From NCBI GenBank assembly GCA_027475525.1, contig JAMWFC010000055.1:2815042-2879041 (forward strand): a stretch of 64,000 bases of DNA, given 5' to 3'. This document shows positions 23,147-34,635 of this stretch, in pieces. The first letter of the stretch is position 1. Each line of letters starts with the position of its first letter. Made by a program: the position numbers and the translations under genes. A model generated the notes under the pieces. That model saw only the letters and a list, made by a program, of their open reading frames with translations, had not been told where the DNA came from and searched no databases. The stretch comes from Macrolepiota albuminosa. Lineage: Eukaryota; Basidiomycota; Agaricomycetes; Agaricales; Agaricaceae.

Positions 23147-26100
23147 ATGAGCACCAGAGGACAACGAGGTGGCAGATCTCGTAGCGCTGAACGTGGCCGA
23201 GGCAGGCCAGGTGGACCTACAGGGAGGGGCGGCAGAGGCTACACTCCCCAGAGCTCCGATGGCTTTGGGGGTGGGCGCGCTAGCCCGGCCTTCCGTGCGG
23301 GTACACCTGGCAGAAGCGGCTCTAGAGGCCGTGCTGACCATTCAGGTCGCGGTGGCCGTGGCGGCGGCCCAGTGATTTACGCTGAGGACTCTCCTGCTAA
23401 TATACCTCCACGTCTGGATGATGCCAGTCATGCTTCGCTCGTAAAGGCGTTCAAGTCTTTGAAAGTCATTCCAGATCGACCTTTGCGTCCCGGATATGGA
23501 ACGCTAGGCACTCCTATCACCTTGAGAGCTAACTTCTTTCCTGTGAAGCTTCCTAAGGGTCCTATCTATGATTATGTTGTGGATATCAGCCCAAAGACAG
23601 ATATTAATCGCATTAAAGCACGTATTTTTGAGCTTCTGGAGCTCAATCCTGCTATTACGCCTCATCTTCGGTACATAGCTCATGACCGCAGCCAGCGATT
23701 GGTCTCTGCGAAAAAGCTACCTCAGCCGATGAATATACAGGTTCCTTTCTTCGAAAGTCCGGACCAATCCCCGGGACCAAATGCGAAAGTTTACATCATC
23801 AATATCAAGTTCGAACGAGAGCTTAACCTAGCTCGATTGACAGAGTACGGTCATCAACTTGTATCTATTTTATCTAACCATTTCTGCCAGCTTCCTGAGC
23901 GGAAAGGCGGAATCTCGAGACTATGATCCGCTTCCTCTGGTATCTGCACTCAATCTCGTACTACAACAATACGCTAGTCGTAATGGCGTTCGGGTAGGCC
24001 AGAACCGATACTTTTTCCCTGCCTCAAGCCAGAAATGGAACATTGGACCTGGCGTAGGCGCATTACAGGGATTCTATACATCGGTGCGACCCTCATACAA
24101 GCAGCTTCTTGTCAATGTGTACGTATATTCATTTGTCTTTTCGAACCCTCCTATTCACTCTTCCCTAGAAATGTTTGCACGACGGCATTCATCATACCAG
24201 GAAAACTTTCCGATGCTCTGCAAAGCTTCTCGCGTGGCTCTCACGGTGCTATGCCCACTTTACCGAAGTCGTTTGGCAGGATGAGAGTCAGAACCAAGCA
24301 CCTAGGACGCACGAGGCCAGTTAAAAGAATTGGAACAACGTCGGCGCGAAACACCAAATTCAATTGCGCTGAATTGGGAGGTGTTGTGAGTGTCGAAAAA
24401 TACTTTGAAAAGAGTAGGCTTGCGTCTTTGTCTGATATACTCCCCTGACCCTGTCAACAGAATATAACATCCGACTCGAACACCCCGCCGATCTCCCCGT
24501 CGTCGACCTTGGAGGCCAACAGAAAGAAATTTGGGTCCCTGCTGAATTGTGCGACATTATACCAGGCCAACCTTACGGAAAGTTGAATGACAGGGAAACA
24601 GCACAGATGATTCGCTATGCATGCAATCCTCCGAGGTCTAACGCTGAAGCTATCGTAAACCAAGGCTTTCCTAAGCTTGGCTTATCCGGACCTGTTAGAA
24701 TGCCTGTCGACGGGTTCGGTATCAGTATCGATATCGAAATGACTGTAATCCCTGCTCGGGAACTTGTCCCACCGCGACTGTCATACAAAGCTGGAAAGCC
24801 TCCTAACGTCAATAACGGGAGCTGGAACATTCTGGACGTCAAGTTTCACAAGGGAGCACAGGTTTCGAGTTGGTGGGTTGTGGTTGTGCGAGATAGTCAC
24901 AATATGATCTCTGGTCCCGATGACCCCAGGTTGGCGGATTTGGTACAAGGATTTCAGAGGAAATTGGAGCAGAGTGGGGTGGCCATGCCACCGGGACGTC
25001 CACGCCCGATCCTTATCGGCCTAAGTCCCGAAAGAAGCGACCCCAATCGCATTAGAGCTATCGACAGCATCAGATCAACTTTTAAGGAAAATCTTTCCAA
25101 AGCTCAAGGGCACAAACCCAGCTTCATCCTGGTCTTGTTGGAAAATCGGGACAATTACATATATCCTGCCATCAAGGTCAAATCAAATTCGCTTGTTCTT
25201 AGGAATTTCATGCCTAATACTTTGTTTTCATTTCTAGCGTATTGGAGACGTGGAGCTTGGTATACATACAGTCCACATGCAACTTAACAAGGCTTTAACC
25301 GACGAGAGGAAACAAGATCAATACTTTTCTAACGTCGCATTGAAGGCCAATACGAAGCTTGGAGGTGTCAATCATTTGGTATGAAGATTTTTCCACAATT
25401 ATACCTGATCTGATCATGCTCGCAGCTCGACGAAGCTGCTATGAAATGGCTGACGAAGAAAAAGACGATGATGGTAGGAATTGACGTAACTCATCCGGGT
25501 CCAGGGAGCAGGGAAGGCACTCCGTCTATTGCCGCTCTAGTAGCCAGCGTCGACGACTCTTTTGTCCAATTTCCAGCCAGCTTGCGTATTCAGAAGAGCA
25601 AACAAGAAGTAGGGTTTTAGCTGTTTTCCTACCGGCGAATGCTGACGCAATAATGGTGATAGATGTTAGGAGAACTTGATAACATGCTCGTGGAGAGACT
25701 TCTTGCCTACGAGAGGAAGAACAAGAAGTTACCGGAAAGGATAATAGTCTTTCGTGATGGCGTCTCTGAGGTAAGACAAGTCTGATGTCAGAGCTCTTCC
25801 GTCTTATTCCATTGTGCTTGGTAGGGTCAATTCGATATAGTCATTCAAGATGAATTGCCACAGATCCTTGGTGCCTTCAAAAAGCTCGAGACCAAAGAAA
25901 GGAAGACTAAATATCGGCCTCAATTATCTATCATCATCTGTGGGTGAGTCATATCACCTCATCATCTCGTTGGACTGTATCGAACAATGAGTTCTGCGCT
26001 TGGTAGCAAACGGCACCACGCAAGATTTTTCCCAACAGGCTCACAGTTCGCTGACCGCAACGGCAACACGCGTCCGGGCACTGTTGTAGACAAAGGGGTC

Positions 26101-26594
26101 ACTGCAGTGTAGGATCTCTTTCCATCGTTACTTAGCCACGGTACTCATAGCCTAACACTATAGGTTTGACTTTGATTTCTACCTTCAAGCGCATGCTGGC
26201 CTTCAAGGAACTGTAAAGGCCACACACTATACTGTAGTGTATGACGAGAATTCGTTCACGGCTGACGATATCCAGAAAGGCACACATGACACCAGCTACC
26301 TGTATGCTCGCGCCACTAAGGCTGTCAGTCTCGTCCCGCCTGCGTATTATGCCGATCTTGCCTGCGAACGTGGCCGGTGCTATCTGAACGACTTTTTGGT
26401 TGATGACAGGACTTCTACGTCTGGCCGAGGAAGGTATGATCGTGAAGAAGAACGTAATCGAGTATTCCAAGCTGCGAGAGAGGCGTGGGGTGAAGGGGTA
26501 AGTTGTTCGATATCCTTGAGATGGTTGTCGGTCTATTGACACTTGGTTTGATTAGCTTCACCGTGATATGAGAGAGAGCATGTTTTATATTTGA
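23147..26594 (+). CDS. AGO: Argonaute (RNA-silencing slicer)
   Basis: Binds small RNAs and cleaves complementary RNA; in fungi it acts in quelling and transposon silencing. Eleven exons: 23147-23844, 23891-24118, 24169-24413, 24461-25176, 25238-25378, 25426-25608, 25663-25770, 25825-25943, 26007-26108, 26164-26497, 26556-26594; introns 46-63 nt. Total 2913 nt, 970 residues, with no stops. Residues 1-85 are an Arg/Gly-rich tail (RGGR, GRGG repeats). The Argonaute N and linker-1 domains follow, then PAZ (about 340-470), MID and PIWI (about 660-950). The slicer tetrad is present: D in GIDVTHPG, E in KQEMLGEL, D in FRDGVSEGQF and H in QAHAGLQG. AYYADLACERGRCYL and the C-terminus MFYI match the family's end. 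It faces the 27.2-kb gene convergently. Confidence 0.95.
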
Positions 26595-27242
26595 ACTCAA
26601 TGTTTTGAAATGTCTGTGCTTTGTAGTTCGCCGTTTGGAAATTGCTTGTTTGTAGCTTCGCTATGCTATGCAATCAAAGTCCGTTATTTCTGATCTATCC
26701 TTCACCAACCGAAGCCTCAATCCGCTCAAGGAATAGCACTCCATCCAAAGTGACACGTATAGTTCCGAATTCTTAGTGGTTTCCGGCGAGATGTTGAGTT
26801 CGGCAAAGATGTGGAATAGATGTTCTTGATCCTTTGGTCGTTATCAAGGCCCTTGAACTTGAACACCATGTAATTTGACTTGAACAAAAAAAGACGGTCC
26901 TTGTATATTGTGTTGTACTTTAGGCGGATAGATCGGAATCATTATATACTGCGAAGTTCGTGAATCATGTGGAAGACGATAGATTGCGCATGAAGATAGG
27001 TAACACGGGATCAACTACATATGAAATAAGAAATACTATGGAGTAATAATAGGAGATCTATTAATTGGTAAATAGCATCAAGAGGGAGGAGAGATGTGTC
27101 GCACGGACGGAGAATAGGAATAACATAACGGAAGACCCGGAAGGGTAACCAGAGGGCCAACCGAACAAATACAAATTTGAAAACCGAAAAAATTCATGTC
27201 AAGGGTCGTAAATATGACCCAGATGAAGGAGGCATGATTCAT
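26595..27242. other. Convergent intergenic region
   Basis: Lies between the 3' ends of Argonaute and the minus-strand gene ending at 27243. No coding or RNA feature is supported; it should hold both 3' UTRs. Confidence 0.5.
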
Positions 27243-28618
27243 TTATGCGGGACGCCACGCTGCATCCGGGCGGTCTACCATGCACGAGAGGTCACCCCAA
27301 CTTGAGATCGTGCGGCCACTTGATTCTGTCATGCCCTCTATCGTCGCAGGTGCTGTAACAAACGATTCAGGCGCGGTACTGATATCTGGTAGGCTACTTG
27401 TCACTGAATCCGTAGGATGGCCTGTTTTGTGAATCGGGCTTCGAGGAATTTCAACCGCACTCGACGGTCCTGGATTCACGGAGTTTGCTTCTGGTGAGAT
27501 GGAGACTGGTTCCAGGTCGGGGCTTGGATGCCGTTGAGATTGCATTGAGGTCTGAGCTGAAGAGTATGCTGCTGGTGAGGACCAGGAAAGGAAATAATAG
27601 AGTGTCTGAGGCTCTGACTCTGATTCCGGAGTAACCGGTTCCTCTTCCACACGCTCGGCAAGTGCATCCTCATGGGCTGGCCAAATGTATAATTCTCATT
27701 CGCACTGACCGATCCACTCCCTGACCTCGAATGCGTACGCCCATCAGAGTAATACGAATCTTCCTCCAGTCGAGCCATGGAAGAGTTAGCGCGCGAACGT
27801 ATAGCAGTCTGGACGAGCTCAAGTGACGATTGGGAAGCCGCACCGATATTTTGCATCAATGATTGTGCTCGAGTTCGCAGTGAAACTGAGAACGACGGAA
27901 CCCGTGAACGCGACTGCGACGACGAAGCATGAGAATTCGACCTCGAGTTTGAGTTAGACCGTGATCCATGCAGATGGTTCTGAGATATCGTGCTCCCGCG
28001 GTTCCTTAGAGATGTAGCCGGGCTCGACAGAAGGCCTACGAGGTCTTCTCTTTCCGCTGCCTCGTGCAACTCCTCAGATCCTACATCATCCGATAAACTA
28101 TGGCGTCCATCCGACACGACGCCAAGTGAATCGACCCGTGTGTGGGTTCTAGGGCGACTTGTCGGGAAAACAATCAACGGCGGTGACACTGGGGCAACAG
28201 CGGGTACTGTTCCAGCTCTTTTTCTTCTTCGCTTTTTCCCTTGCTTTGGATGTCTGGGAGGCATAGGAATTCCGCCGTTACTGCTGATCGCGGCGTCCGA
28301 AGTTGAATACTGTGATCGCGGTGAGTGCGAGTCCGACGATTCATGATATCCAGTGGACTGAGTGCCCCGTGAAGCCCTTGATCGCATCGAACGAGAGTGC
28401 GAGGTGGGCGATTGGTGAGAAGCCGCACCCGATGAGATGCTGTTGCCGCGCCCGGGACGTCGGTACTGGAAAGGATAGCGAGAGACTACATGTTGCCCAA
28501 GACTTGACATGGACTCAGAACCTCTGCCTGAAGAAGGCTCTTCACTCTCTTCTTCCTCCTCCTCCTCCTCATCGTCATCATCATCATCATCATCATCATC
28601 TTCATCTTCATTGTCCTC
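27243..28618 (-). CDS. Ser-rich disordered protein, C-terminal part (probably same gene as 30148-31023)
   Basis: Two exons: from inside the acidic tract (about 28618) to 27739, and 27676-27243, joined by a 62-nt phase-1 intron (27677-27738). An Asp/Glu run leads into SLGQHVVSRYPFQYRRPGRG, then some 350 residues very rich in Ser, Arg and Thr (SRSNSNSRSNSHASSS, SRANSSMARLEEDS). The tail is PDISTAPESFVTAPA, ESSGRTISSWGDL, stop. No enzyme motif is seen. There is no good ATG between the acidic run and the stop codons near 29335, so this is not a free-standing gene start; ATG at 28510 is possible. The Ser/Pro-rich end of the upstream fragment at 30.25 kb leads naturally into such an acidic run, so I infer one gene split by inserted repeats or a long intron. 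Function unknown. Confidence 0.6.
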
Positions 28619-29055
28619 GTCCTCGTCCTCTTCGTCCTCGTCCTCTTCGTCCTCGTCCTCTTCGTCCTCGTCCTCTTCGTCCTCGTCCTCTTCTCGTCCT
28701 CGTCCTCTTCGTCCTCGTCCTCTTCGTCCTCGTCCTCTTCGTCCTCGTCCTCTTCGTCCTCGTCCTCTTCGTCCTCGTCCTCTTCGTCCTCGTCCTCTTC
28801 GTCCTCGTCCTCTTCGTCCTCGTCCTCTTCGTCCTCGTCCTCTTCGTCCTCGTCCTCTTCGTCCTCGTCCTCTTCGTCCTCGTCCTCTTCGTCCTCGTCC
28901 TCTTCGTCCTCGTCCTCTTCGTCCTCGTCCTCTTCGTCCTCGTCCTCTTCGTCCTCGTCCTCTTCGTCCTCGTCCTCTTCGTCCTCGTCCTCTTCGTCCT
29001 CGTCCTCTTCGTCCTCGTCCTCTTCGTCCTCGTCCTCTTCGTCCTCGTCCTCTTC
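28556..29055. repeat. Acidic-codon microsatellite and 29-unit 15-nt tandem array
   Basis: Starts with CCT and CAT triplet runs (28556-28610), then units of GTCCTCGTCCTCTTC: 5 copies (28619-28693), a 2-nt interruption TC (28694-28695), then 24 identical copies (28696-29055). On the minus strand one frame reads repeating Glu-Glu-Asp-Glu-Asp. The 2-nt interruption shifts frames, so the acidic frame next to SLGQHVV is not the acidic frame at the far end of the array. Confidence 0.95.
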
Positions 29056-29489
29056 ATCTTCGGCGCTGGTACCACTTCGACTTCCAGTTCCACCGCGGCG
29101 GTGTGGTAGAGGAGAGTGAGGTATAGACGGATTGGGGGGAGGGAGCGAGTTGAGGAAGGGAAATCGGATACTGAAGGATAAGCGGGGGTAGCACAGAAAA
29201 TCGACGACGATGAGTGTGAAGAGATGAAGTAACGAAGGCCAAGAAACAGCAGCTTCGACGCGAGATTGAGAGATAATTGAAGACTGGAGGAGATCGACAA
29301 CACTGGGAGCGATCGACGATCGAAAACCTTATTATGAGACCGTCCGTCGGTCCAAAAGCTTATTTGTGAATGATCGAAGGAAAATGACGAATTAGAGTTC
29401 GAATTATGAGACCGACCGGTGGTCGAAACTTAAATTAATGGTAGTAGGAAAAGTATAAAGGTCGACAAGTAGTAGAGGAATATAGGTTT

Positions 29490-30060
29490 CTACACCCCAT
29501 AATCTCAGGACTTGTGCTCTGCTTGTTTCGTGTGTCTCGCAACTGTGTCTCGACATCGTCTGGTCTGTTCTCGGCTGTCTCGTAGTCTCGACTCTGTTCC
29601 GGCTTGTTCGACGTCTGATCCGACGTCAAACGTCGCTTACTCGCTGTCTTCGGCAGCGTACTCCGTCTCCCTCGGCTTCTCAGAATCTGTTCTTCTCGGT
29701 CTCGGCACTATCTTGTTGGTCTCGGCTTGTTTTGGTCTGTTCCGGCTTGGTTCTCGGATTGATCGCTTGACCCAGCTTCTCTGCTTCGGTCTCGGCTTTG
29801 TTCTCGGTGCTCTGCTTGTTTTGTGTGTCTCGCAACTGTGTCTCGACATCGTCTGGTCTGTTCTCGGCTGTCTCATAGTCTCGACTCTGTTCCGGCTTGG
29901 TTCTCGAATTGATCGATTGACTCGGCTTCTCTGCTTCGGTCTCGGCTTTGTTCTCAGCTGTCCGGCTTCTTGGAATCTGGGCAACTTGACTGTCTTCTGC
30001 CAGTCGACCTCTTGATCGTCTTAGCTCCGCTTCTGGTCTTTCAGCTCAGTGCTTGTTCTG
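29490..30060. repeat. Imperfect repeat region built on TCTCGGCTT/TCTGTTC motifs
   Basis: A segment of about 90 bp (29515-29605, from GCTCTGCTTGTTTCGTGTGT to GACTCTGTTCCGGCTTG) recurs at 29813-29903 with few changes. Between them are many short TCTCGGCTTNGTTCTCGG-like strings. No transposase or LTR ends are seen. It lies between the two halves of the Ser-rich gene. Confidence 0.7.
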
Positions 30061-30147
30061 TCCCATCTTGAGGCAGCTCTCTCTCCAAAGTGGACTCATA
30101 GTTCTGTCTGGTTCTCGTCTTCTGTTGGACCACGTAATTTCGTTCCG

Positions 30148-31023
30148 CTACAATGAATGATACTCCACGCCTACACACGACACTACATTTTTCTTACCTA
30201 CTCTGACCTCTACCCTTACCCTCAACCCTCGACTCCTTTGAATTCGTTTCCAATTCATCAGATAGCCCATCCCTCTTCCACAGCGGCTTTCAGTCTTCTT
30301 GCTTCCACTGGGCCCGGGTGATGGTGGGAACGCAACCTTGTCTGAGGACGACACAGACGTGCCGGCGGCGGTAAAGGGATATGGTAGGGACGTCAGGGAT
30401 GTAGGTGGACCAGCAATCTGTTTGTCCTTCGACGAACGCTTGGCAACTTTTGGAATGACTTCCAAGACGTCTATCGGAGGTGCCAAGCTTTCATTCTGTG
30501 GGCCCTCAAACAGGTCACCGGACAGGGCTCCCTGACGTGCGGGAGGAAGAACCGAAGGTAAGCCTATAGCCACCAGAACCTGCTCCACGCCATTGGACAT
30601 CTCGCTATCGCCATTAGCACCTAATGCTGTCGCTTCTGTAGTCTCTTTGCGATTCCAGAATGACGGGCGGACGATAAGACAGAAATCGTACGTGTCCCGA
30701 ATTCGCTTGCAGGTACATTCGTGCCAGCTCCAGGGAATAGCGTCATCCAGAGAAACGTTGTCGCTATAATATGACCGCCTCTTTTCCGCATCCTCTTCCT
30801 CCCAACGATAGCGAGGCCCACAGAGCCCTGCACAACCTTGTCCACTGACGATCCATAATCCGATCCTAATTGGGCAAGTGAACATTAACCTTGTCAAGAC
30901 CTCTTGATAGGAGGCATGCATTTTTCCTTACCAGCTAGTAATTAAAACGAGTACGCGCCAGGCTGTCCATGCAGCATTGGCAATAAGGATTCCATGGGCA
31001 TAGTTCGTTAGAGTTCCATCCAT
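30148..31023 (-). CDS. Membrane-anchored protein, N-terminal part (probably same gene as 27243-28618)
   Basis: Exon 1 runs from the ATG at 31023 to 30932; a 66-nt intron (30866-30931, GTAAGG..ATTAG) follows; exon 2 continues from 30865. Spliced, residues about 9-38 form a hydrophobic segment (HGILIANAAWTAWRVLVLI then TSWIGLWIVSG), followed by the Cys-rich GCAGLCGPRYRWEEEDAEK and WSWHECTCKRIRDTYDFC. A linker carries GVEQVLVAIGLP, VIPKVAKRSSKDKQ and PFPPSPGPS-like Ser/Pro sequence. After about 30290 the frame seems to drift: a second frame reads KRDGLSDELETNSKESR up to a GTAAG donor. This suggests a frameshift or missed splice. I do not recognise a characterised family; a type of single-span membrane protein with a disordered tail is the best description. 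Confidence 0.55.
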
Positions 31024-31116
31024 AGATGGATGCCCGCATTGATGAGCAAAACTTCGCCTGCTTGAGGCGTCAAGAAGGACAAAAGTAGTGCCAGTGCCAG
31101 TCCTGCACGTGGCAGG

Positions 31117-31731
31117 ATGTCTCCCAGGTGGCAACGAGCGTCTTCCGCTGTGCAAGAAGCTAAGGAGAAAGGGAGGGCCAGGGTTCCATCTCCTCCTAGG
31201 AAAGAGGAGAAGGTTCACACACTACATGAACACCTAGGGCCACAAGCATATGACTTGTGGTGGCAGCTTCAGGCCATGAGGCAGAAGATGCCCCATGATG
31301 CGGAGTTTTTCAATGATCCAGTGGCCATGGTGGTCATCAGCAGGTTGTTGGAAAAGGTGGAGCTATTGCATGAACAGCAGTTTTGCACAATTGAGCAGTT
31401 TACCAGGGTGCTAGGGAAGCGTTGGGCACTGACCCTGAAGGAGGGGGCAGAGGTTGAGGCAAAGAGGCCTCGACATAGTGAGATGACAGTGGCTCCCTCA
31501 AGTAGCCGGACTGCACCGGGGGCCCCCGAGGAAGGGCAGGGCTGAGCCCTGGTGGAAGAGGCACCTGGTGCTCCCTTGATGAAGTACGAACCATATCAGT
31601 GCCCTCTGGGAGGGGCTGGTCAGAGTGCACCCCAATCTGGCAGCTGGCAGATGCCTGCCCAGGTCACTCATGCAACAGCTGAGAAGCAGGGGGAGTCAAC
31701 CCAGCACCATGAGCAGAAGATGGGTGGCTAG
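31117..31731 (+). pseudogene. Repeat-associated ORF, function unknown
   Basis: An ATG frame of 142 codons rich in Glu, Gln and Lys (LHEHLGPQAYDLWWQLQAMR, LLEKVELLHEQQFCTIEQFT). It ends in TGA at 31543-31545 and is open again to a TAG near 31731, so TGA may be a mutated CGA. Predicted helical or coiled-coil. The style resembles the auxiliary ORFs of gypsy elements here. It overlaps nothing else but begins about 90 bp from the start of the divergent membrane-protein gene. Confidence 0.4.
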
Positions 31732-32876
31732 GGAGATCTCAAGCAGGTGCTATTTGTGGAGAATGTGCCTGCAGGAGTGAGCACAGCAACCATTTGTTTT
31801 TGTGCCAGGGGCACCATTGGAGGCACTGCAGGCAGTATATACTGCCGCAACTGTGTTGACTGACTCTTGTTCAGAGGATCAGTGTGAGAATAGAATGGGC
31901 AAGGAGATGGACAGTGAGAACAAGGCCTACAATGGCCCGTTGATAGGCTTCTACTCGGGCTGAGCACATCAAGGGACATTATAGGCCAACCAACACTTGA
32001 CGTACTGAGGGCTCTAGCGACCAGTTGGGAATATAGAGCAGCTCTAGCTCTGGCAACCGACTACAGGATTTAGACATTTATCCTAACCACTAGCTACCCA
32101 GCTTTCAGCACACTCCATTCACCTATCCCAAGGACGAAGGAGGCCCATAATGTATAGCGCTAACACGATGGCGGGAGAGGACTCTAACTAAACCCCGATC
32201 ACTTCCAGAAAGAGCCAGCAGCAGGCGCTGCCATTTGACGAGGCACTTCAATCAGAAGTCTAAAAGGATCAATGACGGCAGCACTGGATATACTTAAATC
32301 CGACATCTGGACCTGTCAGGAACTAATACAATGTGTAGCGCTGACACTAGCGCTCACGGCGTCTGTCGAGGATTTTCCGACCATACCCCGAAACAGCCTG
32401 GCCAATTGGAGTTAGAATAAAAGTGAGCAGACTCATGCAATTCTAAGCCAATATAGAGTCGCCGCTGGTCGCCGTGGGTCAGAACGCCGTTGGTTGCCGT
32501 CATCCATGTGCAAAAGGTTGCCGTTGACAGGTCGCTGTTAGAGGAAACCACAAGGAGAGGCGCTAGGAGGTAGCGCCACAGGTGGACTTGTATCTGGACA
32601 AACACAGTAGCGCATAGTATATAAAATAGCTACTTTACATGTATATAACAACGAATCGTAACCCCTCGAACACACAGTTACACTTAGCGTTCAACTTGTG
32701 CTAGCTTCCTTTGACTTCGTCACTAAGTTGGGCACTAGCCTCGTCTATCTCGTCTTCATCGTTTATGGTGCCACCTACGGGCACAATACGCTGCGCTATC
32801 CGTCTTTTCTTCAATATTTTTGCCTAAACTACGACGCTTACTGTCTGCCAGGTAGCCCCCAAAGCGCTATAATCTA
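31732..32876. other. Unassigned repeat-like sequence
   Basis: No coherent frame. Short GCGCTA-type strings recur (for example near 32155 and 32335-32350). It probably belongs to the older element that gypsy C entered, but I cannot define ends. Confidence 0.35.
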
Positions 32877-33323
32877 GTGCATCGTTTTACTACCTCCACT
32901 CGAGCACACCGGGACCCTGTCAGGACTCCTCACAACTACGCACGGCAAGCGCTGGAGATGGCGTTGTACTGTGTATATGTCCAGCGCACCCAACTACAGT
33001 TGGCGTCATCACCGTCAGAGGATGATGAAACAGAGGAGGATGAAACTCCTCAGCAATGGCAAGCATGCAGAGCATGAAACAAGATGTGGCAGGCAAAGTG
33101 CAGGGCAAACAAGGAGCAGGCTGCCAAGCTGAGGACCGACTTGGCAAAGCAAGCCATCAGGAGGATTCCCGATGGATTAGAAGAAGTAATATTCTCTCCC
33201 ACGGATGTGGAAAGGTTGAATGTGTTCTTTGGTGGTGGTCTGGACCACCACTTTTAATACTCACCTAGAGCAAACAAGGTCTGGGTAGGTGATTGTGCGG
33301 TCTGGGCCTGGGATTATGAGCGG
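32877..33323 (+). pseudogene. Older repeat ORF, 5' part (target of gypsy C)
   Basis: A frame with acidic (SEDDETEEDETPQQW) and basic helical sequence (WQAKCRANKEQAAKLRTDL), one internal TGA near 33077, then stops near 33256, and a frame reaching VWAWDYER at the insertion point. After removing gypsy C and one copy of GCGG the frame continues as SHQEHYNDGTYHLN at 44409. Family not recognised; probably a transposon protein. Confidence 0.45.
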
Positions 33324-34252
33324 TGATAGGACCCCATACAGGATCAGTGCATCAACGGCAGGCCACGGCAACACGGCACTGGCTCGGGACACCTTAGCAC
33401 ATGCTAATTAACCAATTTTGGCAATATTTGACGGCCACGCACAGCAAGAAGCAGATCCGATCAATGATAGCGCCAATGGCAGACAGAATGACAACTGACA
33501 GATGGCATCAGTCACTGACGACAGCGCTTGGAAAGAAGACTGACGATCTATCAAAAACTGATGGACAGCTTGGCGTTTGACCTTGGCATCTGACATTGCT
33601 TAGCGCCTCGATTTGGCACCTGACATTGCTAAGCATTTTGGACAGACAGAAGGGTGATGGATTGATGGTTTAGCATTGCAATCTGCTGCCTGGCGTCGCT
33701 AAGGGTCTTGAATAGACGGTAGGGATCTGAAACCATTGGAGCTACCCCTATAAAAATTTCTGGTTTACTGCACTTTGGTGATCGTTAGTCACTGGCGACA
33801 GTGAACTCCTTGTAGTATAAAAAGTACTTACCGACTTGTACATAAACAACAAGAACAGAGTTTCCTGCCCCCTTACTCCAGTCTCCCTTACGGTCCAAAT
33901 CTCATTTACGGTCGGCAACGTCAAAGTCATCGACAGTTGCAGACTATTGCTAGCCCTCGACATACTTGCACCTTGCAGCTATGGCAGGCATTAACAACGC
34001 TTAGACTTCGCTAAGCTTACAGTGTTCTTGCCACTTACATTGCCGTGTTCGCTTACCGCTTCTTCTATAGGTGCTTTTACCTTAGCACTTGACACTTGCT
34101 GACCCTTTTCCGACTTTACCATATTTTCATAGGTGTGTTCTCTGAGACCTGCCCGGGACTCCTCACATCACTTTTAGCACACCCAACGCAAGCTTTTTGG
34201 TATGGTAACACTATTGCTATATTTGTTACTAACCAAACTTTGGGCATCATCA
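33324..34252 (+). repeat. Left LTR of gypsy C (929 bp)
   Basis: Starts TGATAGGACCCCATACAGG and ends CATCATCA. It contains TATAAAAA near 33750, a likely TATA box. The following TTGGAGCCCACTGC is a plausible primer-binding site. It lacks the 77-bp duplication of the right LTR. Confidence 0.9.
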
Positions 34253-34635
34253 AATTGGAGCCCACTGCAAGGGATCTCTAGGGCAGAATTCTGCCAGAAA
34301 CCCATCTCCAGCGTAGGCACTGTCTGCTAGAGCAGTCAGCAGAAGGCATAGCTCCTTCCCATCCATCAACTTCACAACCACCTGGTGCCTTACCAGGTCT
34401 CTCTCTCACACAGGAACTACAGAACGCCACTGTAGACGAATTTCCTGATCTCTTCCTGCATTCTCTTGATTTTAGCGCTGACGACCTTTTAGCGTCGCCG
34501 CTTGCTGTACCACAACCAGTTACCCCCATTACTCCCTTAATACCTCTTTCTCAACTCGTCATTTCTCTTACCCCATCACCAATACCTAAAACTCCTTCCC
34601 CACATCCGCTAACTGAACTTGGCACCACAGTTGCT

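Noticed and set aside
28303..29303. Long ORFs on both strands over the 15-nt array (repeating RPRPL, VLVLF, KRTRT)
   Set aside because: A 15-nt repeat without stops is open in all frames it does not block; these are artefacts of the array. Only the acidic frame joined to the Ser-rich protein has support.
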